A stretch of DNA of 64,000 nucleotides from Paenilisteria newyorkensis (lineage in GTDB: Bacteria > Bacillota > Bacilli > Lactobacillales > Listeriaceae). Below are positions 8,304 through 16,198 of this stretch, piece by piece. The notes under the pieces were generated by a model. The model searched no databases. It was given only the letters and a program-made list of their open reading frames with translations, and had not been told where the DNA came from. A program made the position numbers and the translations under genes. Within the stretch, counting starts at the first letter, position 1. Each line of letters opens with the position of its first letter. The stretch spans positions 18,563 to 82,562 of the forward strand of contig NZ_JNFB01000009.1 of assembly GCF_000766145.1 (NCBI RefSeq), in the 5' to 3' direction.

Positions 8304-8891
8304 TTAGTAGGTTCCTTTTTCATTAAAACCGTTTACAAAAAGCTGAATATCAGAGAAATAGAAGGCATTCACAAAATCCTCGTTCTGAATGGCGAAATCG
8401 TATTTGCCTTCTAGATTGGGACTGGCATTGGAATGCGGATTCCATTCCACGCTCTGTTCTATGGAAAAGAATGTGTAAGGCTCGCCCGCAAATGCTTGGC
8501 TGTTTACCTTGATGCCTGCTTTAGCGGCTTCGTCTGTTGTTAGCTTTTTCAACTTCTGAGCAGGTATCGATTTCACACCTTCCACGACCATGTTTTCAAT
8601 AGAGATTGGTAATAGAATAGTGTAGTAGTAAGGGGTTGTGATGGTTTGGAATTCATCGTAAACGGTGTCCTTCATTGCTAGGATAACGCTAAAATCCCCC
8701 TTGGTAGCTGTCATTGTTTTTGTAAACTTCGTTAGGATGATATTATCGATGTCTATCTTGTCTTGCATGTCATCGATAGTTATTGCTTTTTCTGGTGGTT
8801 TTGATCGCTGTTCTTCGCTGGTTTCAGAGCATCCTGTGATGATGGTGAGAGTGAGGATTAGTATTGTGACTAGTATTTTTCTGTATTTCAT
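8304..8891 (-). CDS. Lipoprotein, paralogue 1 of a pair
   Basis: 195 aa from the ATG at 8891 (GGAG at 8-base spacing). Signal peptide with lipobox IITGC, so lipidated at Cys21 and tethered outside the membrane. The mature part aligns along its length with the lipoprotein at 12639-13307: shared blocks EKA-TID-MQ-KID, LTKFTK, PYYYT-LLP, G-KVNS-AFAGE-YTF and EQS-W. The stop of the 177-aa secreted protein gene lies two bases upstream, so translation of the two is probably coupled. No family recognised. Immunity, chaperone or inhibitor roles for the partner secreted protein are inference. Confidence 0.85.
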   Translation of the reverse strand: MKYRKILVTILILTLTIITGCSETSEEQRSKPPEKAITIDDMQDKIDIDNIILTKFTKTMTATKGDFSVILAMKDTVYDEFQTITTPYYYTILLPISIENMVVEGVKSIPAQKLKKLTTDEAAKAGIKVNSQAFAGEPYTFFSIEQSVEWNPHSNASPNLEGKYDFAIQNEDFVNAFYFSDIQLFVNGFNEKGTY

Positions 8892-8893
8892 TG

Positions 8894-9427
8894 TTAAAAC
8901 TCCGTCATGGATGAGTATGCTGAATATGTCCAATTACCGTTGATTGCTTTTTTAGACTGGACGTTTCCTCTAGAATAGGTAACAATGTATCCTGCTGTTG
9001 AAACTTTCTGTGAACCATATGCTAGATTAGCATTTTTCTTTGGCGGGATAGCAAAAGTAACTGTAGTACTCTCTTTTACCGTTTTCCCTACACCGACCTC
9101 AGCGGAAACTTTAACACCCGTCTTCATTAAGCCGAACTCTGCCGCAGTAGATACACTACCTTTCACATACTTCTCCCGTGATACATTGTATTTTACCGTT
9201 TGCGTTGTGGATGATGCTTTATTATATGCAGTATGTTGCCACGTTGGTTGCTTACTAATCGTTTTAGAATAATATTCATACTGCTTACCATCAAACGCTA
9301 TATATGTGGCTTTCATATTCCCTGTTGCTTGCACAGGCACTGCAATACCAAAAGCTAAGATGGTTACTAAAGCCAATATACTCATTTTTTGTATATCCTT
9401 AAAAAAGTACCCTTTTCTCTGTTGCAT
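8894..9427 (-). CDS. Secreted beta-rich protein, possibly pore-forming-toxin-like
   Basis: 177 aa. A long basic N-region, hydrophobic core and cleavage site VQA-TG at about residue 34 indicate Sec export. The mature part alternates Ser/Thr with hydrophobics: residues about 75-125 (GSVSTAAEFGLMKTGVKV, then ESTTVTFAIPP) resemble the amphipathic hairpin region of aerolysin/ETX-MTX2-type proteins, but I cannot confirm homology. It has no LPXTG or lipobox. First gene of a two-gene unit with the lipoprotein at 8304-8891 and divergent from the subtilase. ATG at 9427 follows GGAGG. Confidence 0.75.
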   Translation of the reverse strand: MQQRKGYFFKDIQKMSILALVTILAFGIAVPVQATGNMKATYIAFDGKQYEYYSKTISKQPTWQHTAYNKASSTTQTVKYNVSREKYVKGSVSTAAEFGLMKTGVKVSAEVGVGKTVKESTTVTFAIPPKKNANLAYGSQKVSTAGYIVTYSRGNVQSKKAINGNWTYSAYSSMTEF

Positions 9428-9744
9428 TTTTATTCCTCCATTTTTATATTTTTAGTTTTCTGATATTTATATATATATAATATCTTTATTTGAAGATATT
9501 ATCAATGATTAACCACCACATTTTGTGTTAAATAATCAATCATACCCAAATTGACTGTTTATTTAAGCTTACAAAAAGTTTAATTATTAATGATAAAAAT
9601 ACACTTCAAGGTATTTCTAGTCTATCCAACTAAAGAATTACTGCGTATCACTACGCCTCAAAGTCATACCAAATAAATCTTGTATTTGCCCGCTTATTTA
9701 GATACAATAACCTAGAACGACATCATATGAAAAGGGGTTATAAA
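9428..9744. promoter_or_regulatory. Divergent intergenic region with inverted repeat
   Basis: 317 AT-rich bases separate the secreted-protein unit from the subtilase unit. A perfect 8-bp inverted repeat with a 6-base centre (AATATCTT at 9479-9486, AAGATATT at 9493-9500) lies 50-70 bases upstream of the secreted-protein start and could be an operator. A likely promoter for the subtilase is listed separately. No gene is visible here. Confidence 0.5.
9680..9708 (+). promoter_or_regulatory. Putative sigma-A promoter of the subtilase operon
   Basis: TTGTAT (-35, 9680-9685), 17-base spacer, TACAAT (-10, 9703-9708), placing transcription start near 9715, about 30 bases before the chosen ATG at 9745. 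Confidence 0.6.
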
Positions 9745-12636
9745 ATGCTTAAAAAACTACTCATTATGCTCACTGTGTTCCTACTTGTCTGCTTACCACT
9801 GTCTCAAGTGAAAGCGGTAACAGAGACATCTATTCCTTCACCCACATTACTGAAGGCGCAAGAGGTTCACAATGATACATTCCCGGCTAAAGAAAGTGAA
9901 GCATGGTACAAAATTGTTGCACCTGCAACCAAAGATTCTGGTCACACACATTTTAAGGTAACGTTAACTAGTAAACAAATACTATCGATGGCGATATATC
10001 CAAGTAAGGATCAAGCCTTAGATGACGAAACATTCTTTAATTATCGCGTGGGTACTGGCGAAAAAAACACGGTAAGCGTTAACTTCCCAGATGCATGGAA
10101 TGGCGAATACTGGTTGAAAGTTTCCTACATACCAGAAGAGGATCCTTCGACAGTGGTTGCGCCGTATTCGCTTAAATATGAAGAAGTGTTCTTACCACCG
10201 AATTATCCTGCTGAACAAGACGCGAATTGTGCTGTGGAAACAGCCCTAACTGGCAAAGATGGTGCGGCAGATATTCTAAAAGATGCACGGTCGATTCGCG
10301 ATGTTTTGCTGGCAAGTTCTGATGCTGGTAAAGACATTTCTAAACTCTACTACAAAGCTTCTCCATTTTTAGTGAAAGAATTCTTGCTAAATAGCAGTGC
10401 ACGAACAACTGTCTACAATAATTTAAAAGTTTTACGCCCAGTTATTAAAGCCGCTGCAGAAAAACGTGAGTATACGATTTCAAAAGAAGAAGCGAAAGCG
10501 TTCAATACGATTTCAAGCCTCATCAAAGACGCAGTTCCTACTTCTCTTGCCAATCAAATCACGGCATTAGAAAATAAGATTGATAGCCAAAACATGTCTG
10601 GTAGCAGTTTGAGCAGTATTTTTGGTAGCTTGGATATCTCGACAACGTTTGCGAAATCAGGTACAAGTAAGTTTATCGTTAAGCTGAAACCGAATGCTTC
10701 CGCCAAAAGCCTTGTGAAAAAAGCGAGTGCTTACAGTATGGAGACGACAGAACTTGATGATTCAGCGTCTACAGCGATGGACGATTTCTACACTGTGTAC
10801 CAACCGACGTCTGATAATTCTCTGAAAAGTTTCAGCAAAAGTGAGGCAAATACGCGCAAACAAGCGATTGATAGCCTTCCTGATGTAGAATATGTGGAAG
10901 AAGTCACGACTTATACGAAAACAAATGGTACGTACGATGCTTACCAATGGGCGATTAACAAAAATTCTGTCTTGAAAGATGCCACCAATGTCGATATTCA
11001 GCAAGATGATTTTTGGAAAGCAACGGCGAGTCAGAAATTAGCGGCAGTTAAAGTTGCCGTCGTAGATACTGGTGTTAATAGCCGTTTGAAAGAGCTTCAA
11101 GGCAGAGTTGATAACAATAATGCTAAGAATTTTGTTGATCCAAATGGTGAAGGTTCCGCGATGGACGATAACAATCATGGTACGCATGTTGCAGGAGTTA
11201 TCGCAGCGAACGCCGACAATAATTTAGGCATGAAAGGTATGGCAAAAAACGCAACCATTCTGCCAGTAAAAGTCCTGAATGCCGATGGTGATGGCGATAC
11301 GGATGCGATTGCTCGCGGGATTCAATATGCGATTGATCAAAAAGTAGATGTCATCAATCTGAGCCTTGGTGGATCGTATAGCCGCACGATTGAATATGTA
11401 CTGAAAAATGCAGATGCAAAAGGAATCACAGTGGTGGCAGCGAGCGGTAATGACGGTATGGAGGAGATTTCCTATCCTGCTTATTCTAAATACACGATTG
11501 CAGTCGGCGCAACGAATCCATTTGGCATTGTAGCTGATTATTCCAACTACGGACGCGAGCTAGATGTCGTAGCACCAGGAAGTAAAATTGCCAGCACGAT
11601 TCCTGATGGAAATATCGCTTACATGGACGGTACAAGTATGGCCACACCTCACGTTGCAGCCCTTGTCAGTCTTCTAAAAGGTCAAAATAAAGCCTTGAAA
11701 CCTGCTGAAATACGCCAAATTTTGCGTACAACAACGAATCCGCTTGCGTTTTCAGGTGAAGAGAATAAATATGCCGAAGAAGACGAGGTTATGTATGACG
11801 AATACGGCGAAGTAATCCCAGCGCTACCATTACCAGCATTTTTCGATATCGAATCTGGATACGGTAAAATCAACGTTTGGCATGCCCTATCGAAAAACGT
11901 GATTAAGGCGAAACCAGTAACACTTTATGACAACACTAACTATGCCACAGGAAAAGTCCCGGCAAACACCGAAGTGAAAGTTTTCCAAGGCACGAAGAAA
12001 ATCGGTGAAGGGAAAGCCGCGGCGAATGGCCAATATAAAGTCTGGATTCCATTGCAAAAAGCTGGCAACAAGCTAACGCTGACTTTCAAAAACGGTACCA
12101 ACGAAACAAAAGCACGCATCATTGTCGCAAAAGGCGTTGCACCAGCAGCTCCGAAAGTAACGACATTCACAGATAAAGACACGCAAATCAAAGGACAGAC
12201 GGTAGAATCCGCCAAAGTTGTCGTGAAAAACAGCAAAAATCAAGTGGTTGCGACTGGAAATGCAACGACAACTGGCGCATTCAACCTACGAATCGCCAAA
12301 CAACCCGCAAACACTAAGTTAAGTGTCCAAGTCACAGATATCGCGAAACGTGTGAGTAAGGCTACAGTCATCACAGTAAAAGACGTGACTCCGCCAAAAG
12401 CACCAACAGTCAACACGATTAAGAGCACTGCAACAACCGTTACTGGCACAGGTGAAAAAGGCGCGACAGTATGCGTTTACTTCCAGACGAAATTACTCGG
12501 CTCAGCAAAAGTCGATGCGAAAGGCAAATACAGCGTCAAAATACCGAAGCAGAAAGTCGGAACTGGTCTTTCTATTAAGCAATTTGATGCCGCGAATAAT
12601 GTGAGTCCTGTTGTGAATAAAAAAGTGGTTAAATAA
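9745..12636 (+). CDS. Secreted subtilisin-like serine protease with C-terminal Ig-like modules
   Basis: 963 aa from the ATG at 9745, which AAGGGG precedes by 7 bases; an ATG six codons earlier lacks a site. Signal peptide (cleavage near VKA), an N-terminal beta domain resembling a PPC module (about 25-145), a helical and inhibitor-like propeptide (FIVKLKPNAS onward), then the S8 catalytic domain: D441 in VVDTGVNS, H in NHGTHVAGV, N in AASGND and S in GTSMATPH. The tail has about three Ig-like repeats of the TxVTGTGEKGA type. No sorting signal is seen, so it is released or held non-covalently. The lipoprotein gene follows after two bases. Confidence 0.95.
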   Translation: MLKKLLIMLTVFLLVCLPLSQVKAVTETSIPSPTLLKAQEVHNDTFPAKESEAWYKIVAPATKDSGHTHFKVTLTSKQILSMAIYPSKDQALDDETFFNYRVGTGEKNTVSVNFPDAWNGEYWLKVSYIPEEDPSTVVAPYSLKYEEVFLPPNYPAEQDANCAVETALTGKDGAADILKDARSIRDVLLASSDAGKDISKLYYKASPFLVKEFLLNSSARTTVYNNLKVLRPVIKAAAEKREYTISKEEAKAFNTISSLIKDAVPTSLANQITALENKIDSQNMSGSSLSSIFGSLDISTTFAKSGTSKFIVKLKPNASAKSLVKKASAYSMETTELDDSASTAMDDFYTVYQPTSDNSLKSFSKSEANTRKQAIDSLPDVEYVEEVTTYTKTNGTYDAYQWAINKNSVLKDATNVDIQQDDFWKATASQKLAAVKVAVVDTGVNSRLKELQGRVDNNNAKNFVDPNGEGSAMDDNNHGTHVAGVIAANADNNLGMKGMAKNATILPVKVLNADGDGDTDAIARGIQYAIDQKVDVINLSLGGSYSRTIEYVLKNADAKGITVVAASGNDGMEEISYPAYSKYTIAVGATNPFGIVADYSNYGRELDVVAPGSKIASTIPDGNIAYMDGTSMATPHVAALVSLLKGQNKALKPAEIRQILRTTTNPLAFSGEENKYAEEDEVMYDEYGEVIPALPLPAFFDIESGYGKINVWHALSKNVIKAKPVTLYDNTNYATGKVPANTEVKVFQGTKKIGEGKAAANGQYKVWIPLQKAGNKLTLTFKNGTNETKARIIVAKGVAPAAPKVTTFTDKDTQIKGQTVESAKVVVKNSKNQVVATGNATTTGAFNLRIAKQPANTKLSVQVTDIAKRVSKATVITVKDVTPPKAPTVNTIKSTATTVTGTGEKGATVCVYFQTKLLGSAKVDAKGKYSVKIPKQKVGTGLSIKQFDAANNVSPVVNKKVVK

Positions 12637-12638
12637 CG

Positions 12639-13307
12639 ATGTCCGTTTTAAAATATCCAATTTTTGTCCTATTGCTTGGTAGCCTTATTTTCAATGTATC
12701 CTGTTCGAATGACGATAGCGCTCCTAGTAAAGCTCCTGCCGTAGAAAAAGCTGTAACCATCGACAATATGCAGAGGAAGATTGATGTTAATGACATGACT
12801 CTAGCAAAATTCACAAAGAAGATGACCGGAAATATCGGGCATTTAACATTGATACTAGGCATCAAAAGCACGACGTATGATACATTGGAAACCGTTACTG
12901 ATCCCTATTATTATACATTCCTATTACCAGAGAACATGGCAGCACGTGTCAAACCTGTTCCTGCTGCTCGTGTTATGGTATTGGACGACGTTGCTATCAA
13001 AAAAAATGGAATCAACGTGAATAGTTTTTCTTTTGCCGGTGAGCGCTATACTTTTTTAGAGATAGAGCAATCTATTGTGTGGGACGCTAATTCAGATATT
13101 CCGCATAACTTGGATGGCCTATACCACTTCGCAATTCAAAATAAAAACTATGAAAACGCCTTTTACTTCCATGATGTGCAGACTTTTGTGACTGCTTTTG
13201 AACAAGAAGATTCCTATCAGAATAACGAAAGAAGCGCCAAACCATCAGGGGTCGGTGCTTCTTTTTCGTTATTTATTTCTCTAACTCGACTACTCGATAT
13301 TTCTTAA
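12639..13307 (+). CDS. Lipoprotein, paralogue 2 of a pair, with extended C-terminus
   Basis: 222 aa. Signal peptide ending IFNVSC; the -3 residue is Asn, an unusual lipobox, so lipidation is likely but not certain. The mature part is clearly paralogous to 8304-8891. Homology ends at FEQEDSY; about 30 further residues are encoded by the following terminator hairpin. A TAA one base out of frame (13223-13225) suggests that a one-base change removed the original stop. The start lies two bases after the subtilase stop with little Shine-Dalgarno of its own, which points to coupled translation. Confidence 0.85.
   Translation: MSVLKYPIFVLLLGSLIFNVSCSNDDSAPSKAPAVEKAVTIDNMQRKIDVNDMTLAKFTKKMTGNIGHLTLILGIKSTTYDTLETVTDPYYYTFLLPENMAARVKPVPAARVMVLDDVAIKKNGINVNSFSFAGERYTFLEIEQSIVWDANSDIPHNLDGLYHFAIQNKNYENAFYFHDVQTFVTAFEQEDSYQNNERSAKPSGVGASFSLFISLTRLLDIS
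13224..13270. terminator. Bidirectional terminator overlapping the lipoprotein 3' end
   Basis: Arms AACGAAAGAAGC-x-CC and GG-x-GCTTCTTTTTCGTT form a strong hairpin with a T-run on the plus strand and A/T on the minus strand. It lies between convergent genes but inside the annotated reading frame of the plus-strand lipoprotein. Confidence 0.8.
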
Positions 13308-13536
13308 AATTAACCACCGTACGCACTGGTGCATTGTGCTCTTTTTGCAAATCTTCGTCAATCGCTACGATCGCTGAGTTGATCAGCATTTTTTCGATTC
13401 GGCCGAAGTATAGTTTATCTTCGCGTTCCCACGTCACGTAATCCTCTATTTCCCCTTGTATCTCGGGGTTCAACTTTGGAGCTTTCCGCAGTTCTAGTAA
13501 ATTCACACCTTGATTTTCTACTGGCATTTCATTCAC
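13273..13536 (-). CDS. YkvS-like DUF2187 protein
   Basis: 87 aa. After a variable head the core fits DUF2187: an SH3-like strand set KLYFGRIEKMLINSAIVAID ending in RTVVNFKKYRVVE, the family's signature. It is a small cytoplasmic protein of unknown role. The start is ambiguous: ATG at 13536 lies 3 bases from AGAGG, the next Met three codons on lies 12 bases away. Confidence 0.8.
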   Translation of the reverse strand: MNEMPVENQGVNLLELRKAPKLNPEIQGEIEDYVTWEREDKLYFGRIEKMLINSAIVAIDEDLQKEHNAPVRTVVNFKKYRVVELEK

Positions 13537-13666
13537 CTCTTTTATCTAGTATAGCGTATGTTGGGGGAATTAGATAGGTTGGGTGTTGGGGGCGGTTACT
13601 ATTCGTTATTTGGAGGTGTTCGAACAGGCACTGGGGGATTACCTGCTCGCTTCGCTCTCATGCATA

Positions 13667-13702
13667 TTGGAGTTGTAACTCACTTCGTTTGAACAACTCC
13701 AA
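13667..13702. repeat. 10-bp perfect inverted repeat beside the SRP RNA terminator
   Basis: TTGGAGTTGT (13667-13676) and ACAACTCCAA (13693-13702) with a 16-base spacer. The rest of the gap 13537-13740 shows no gene; a GC-rich stretch at 13620-13655 has no clear role. Confidence 0.5.
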
Positions 13703-13737
13703 CAAAAAAGCCTCCTCTAAATGAAGAAAGAAGGCTT
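13703..13737 (-). terminator. Terminator of the SRP RNA transcript
   Basis: On the minus strand AGCCTTCTTT pairs (with two G-U) with AGAGGAGGCT and is followed by TTTTTTG. It lies directly downstream of the SRP RNA 3' end. Confidence 0.85.
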
Positions 13738-13751
13738 GTATCGTTTTAAAT

Positions 13752-14026
13752 TATAATGCCATGCACCTTATTCTGGCGATGTATCCATCTGCGTTACCTT
13801 TGCAGTTAGCTCAGCCCAGGCGACCTCACGGCACATGGAAAGCACTGATTAATGCTGCTTCCTTCCGGACCTGACATGGTTCACAGGTTCCCATTGCGCA
13901 AGACCCAAACGTCAACACCACTTACAAAGGGCTGACCAAACAGGTACAAAGCCTCGATAAGGAATTCAACCCCACTAGAGCGGATTGTGGGTTACAGGGC
14001 TCCGCTACGTCCCCATCTAGCATGAC
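13752..14026 (-). ncRNA. ffs: Signal recognition particle RNA, large Bacillus type (6S-like scRNA)
   Basis: On the minus strand the invariant SRP domain IV core GTCAGGTCCGGAAGGAAGCA lies at about 13852-13875, with the 5' Alu domain motifs GGGGACGTAGCGGAGCCCTG and GGGTTGAATTCC near 13960-14018. Size about 275 nt equals the B. subtilis scRNA with Alu domain. It pairs with Ffh to target membrane and secreted proteins. End points are estimated from the fold, with a promoter at 14063-14091 and a terminator at 13703-13737. Confidence 0.95.
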
Positions 14027-14062
14027 AAATTAGCTGCCATTTTTAAAAACGGCTCACTTATA

Positions 14063-14091
14063 AATATACCTTTCTTTCATGGAAAAGGCAA
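14063..14091 (-). promoter_or_regulatory. Promoter of SRP RNA
   Basis: On the minus strand TTGCCT (14086-14091), a 17-base spacer, and TATATT (14063-14068). Predicted start near 14056, giving a precursor with a short 5' extension. Confidence 0.7.
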
Positions 14092-14118
14092 GTGGAAACA
14101 TGGGTTTCGTGAATAAAA

Positions 14119-14415
14119 CTAGGAGTCTTTTTTTAGGATATGATCCATCTTATCTTTTCGAATCTGCCGTAATTGGTCATCAAGCGCTATCCATTCGCTA
14201 GATGTTGGTGGGAATCTCCATAGAAAAGTTGTTGTGGTATCTAGTGTTCTATCTTCTGTATCTCCTACTAAGCGCAATGGATTAGGTGTTAAATCTAGGC
14301 CGTTTGTTTTAGCTTCATTTGGATTGCTTTGAATTTAAAATAGGGGGCGCCAGTAAAACGCGGATTTACCCGCTAAAGATAAAACTTCTGGATTGTTTTG
14401 CAAATAAATAGTCAT
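14119..14415 (-). pseudogene. 99-codon frame of unknown function broken by an in-frame TAA
   Basis: Reading from the ATG at 14415 gives 26 coding-like residues (MTIYLQNNPEVLSLAGKSAF onward), then TAA at 14335-14337, and 71 more codons in the same frame to a TAG at 14119 (NEAKTNGLDLTPNPLRLVGD, later TTFLWRFPPTSSEWIALDD). Both halves have protein-like composition. It starts 8 bases after the Crp-like regulator stop, with no good ribosome binding site. It could be a decayed gene, a sequencing error or a read-through case. No family recognised. Confidence 0.6.
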
Positions 14416-14423
14416 TCAATTAC

Positions 14424-14966
14424 TTAACGTTCTAGCCATTGATCCCATCGAAGCAATATCCAATGTTCTCCCTTCGAAAGAACACCTTCTTCCTGTAACA
14501 GGCGCTTTTGGCTTAGGAGGTATTCTCTCGTACAATTCATATAGATAGCCATCTCTTTTTGTGTGACTACTGATGGGATAAAACAATCCGCTCCGGATGA
14601 GATACCGATTTCTTTTCCCATCTGAAATAATAGGGTATACAGTCGTTCTTTTGTTGGTAAATTATAGAATTGGATGCGTGTTGATAATCCTGCAATTAAT
14701 TTTTCATTCCATTCGTTTCGTCGGTTTAACAACTCGAGTGTGCGTTCCACTGGCATTCGAATCAACGTGACATCTGATTTTGCCTCAAATTGAAGGGAAT
14801 GCTTACTGACATGTGTTTTGACTAGAATTATATCGCCTTGTTTAGCGAAATAAATGAGTTGTTTCCCCGCTTTGCAAGCCACATAACCTTTACTGATAAT
14901 ATAATCTCCTATATTTGTGATTGTTTCATTCTTTTTTAGTTGAACGATTTCATCTGTTTGGTACAT
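14424..14966 (-). CDS. Crp/Fnr-family regulator, last gene of EPS locus A
   Basis: 180 aa from the ATG at 14966 (GGAG 6 bases upstream); a much longer frame runs back into the polymerase gene and is not used. It has an N-terminal cyclic-nucleotide-binding-like beta roll (IGDYIISKGYVACKAGKQLI) and a C-terminal helix-turn-helix (VVTQKEMAIYMNCTREYLLS). It lacks the cAMP-contact residues and Fnr cysteines, and so resembles the small PrfA/Crp-like regulators abundant in Listeria. It starts 17 bases after the polymerase stop, in operon. Confidence 0.82.
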   Translation of the reverse strand: MYQTDEIVQLKKNETITNIGDYIISKGYVACKAGKQLIYFAKQGDIILVKTHVSKHSLQFEAKSDVTLIRMPVERTLELLNRRNEWNEKLIAGLSTRIQFYNLPTKERLYTLLFQMGKEIGISSGADCFIPSVVTQKEMAIYMNCTREYLLSQKRLLQEEGVLSKGEHWILLRWDQWLER

Positions 14967-14983
14967 ACTTTTCTCCTTCCAGC

Positions 14984-16191
14984 TTATTCTTTTATTTCCT
15001 TCGTCAAAGTGATCATATACAATACCATTAACATCACGCTCACAATGCTTCCCGATGCCAATAACGTATCGACAGGACTTGTGCAAAGAGCATAAACGAA
15101 TGGAAAAACAACAAGTATTTTGAGTTTGAAGTTTCCTTTTGTAGAGCGAATAATAGCGATTAACGTGACAATAAATAGACATACTAATACAATCGCTCCC
15201 AAAAAACCCGTTTCTCCAATAATCATTGCCCAATAAGAATCTGTGATAAACGTTGGATTAAATTGGGATAAGCCCCAAACGTGTGTCAAATGGTATTCAT
15301 TGTAGAGTGGTGAATAATCTAGACGCGAGGCATTCGAACCAAACATGCCTAATCCCGCTCCAAATGGTGCATGATTCTTTGCAATCTCAACCGATGTTCG
15401 TAATAATACACCTCGTGCTTCTGTATTTGCAGCACCAAATTGGTCGGCAATTCGATCCCAACTAAACCATACGAGAAATCCGCCCAATAAAAGAACAATA
15501 GATACAGGAAGTCGTTTCATATGCGGTAAAATCAATAGCAGTAAGAAAAAACAGAGATAAATGCCGATTGCGGTGCTTCTTCCAGCCGTCATAATCAACA
15601 AAAAATTGAGTAGTACATACATATATGGCACACGTGTTTTCTGTAAAAAAGCGAAGAAAACCATCATGACCGTGAATAAAATAACAACCATACTAAACGG
15701 AGCTGGGTGGCCAAAGCCATAAGAATAGGTCGCCATACCAAACCGCGTATCAAAAGCTACCATGATTGGAGTAACTAGGTTTAAAGCATAGGCCGCCATA
15801 CATAACCCTGTAACAACCAAGCCACTTTCTTCATCCACGGAATCGTTGACAGCAGATGAGTACCTTGTAATAGTATATGCCCGCAGTAAAAGAGAATCAG
15901 GAATTTTACCATTCCAAAAAAAGTGTATAACTGCATCCAAATCGTGCTATGCGCTGTATCAAACAAGTTAGGTATCATAGCAATAAGGAGAAAACAACTG
16001 CACAAAATAAAAGCTAAAATACTCCAACCATCTAGCATTTTCCTTTGTTGTTTCTCAAGGAAAAACGTTTTAATGAAGGCTGCACCCATAAACAAGAATA
16101 CAATTATTTCATCTACATACCCGAATATAGGGTTGATTGTCTCCAATAAGTTGGAACATAAAGCTACTAGAAAAAGTATCATAAATACCAT
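14984..16191 (-). pseudogene. O-antigen ligase/polymerase (Wzy-type) with a frameshift
   Basis: Two overlapping frames make one membrane protein of about 400 aa. The 5' part (from the ATG at 16191, residues MVFMILFLVALCSNLLETIN) runs to KKVAWLL; the 3' part continues in another frame from about 15815 (VVTGLCMAAYALNLVTP) to 14984 with the long periplasmic loop and final helices of Wzy/WaaL proteins. A one-base indel in about 15800-15830 explains it. The product would polymerise EPS repeat units. It overlaps the flippase end and precedes the Crp-like regulator. Confidence 0.75.
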
Positions 16192-16198
16192 GAATGAT

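Noticed and set aside
14967..15233. Upstream extension of the Crp-like regulator to 269 aa
   Set aside because: The extra 89 residues lie inside the polymerase gene in another frame and have atypical composition; a good ribosome binding site marks the ATG at 14966.
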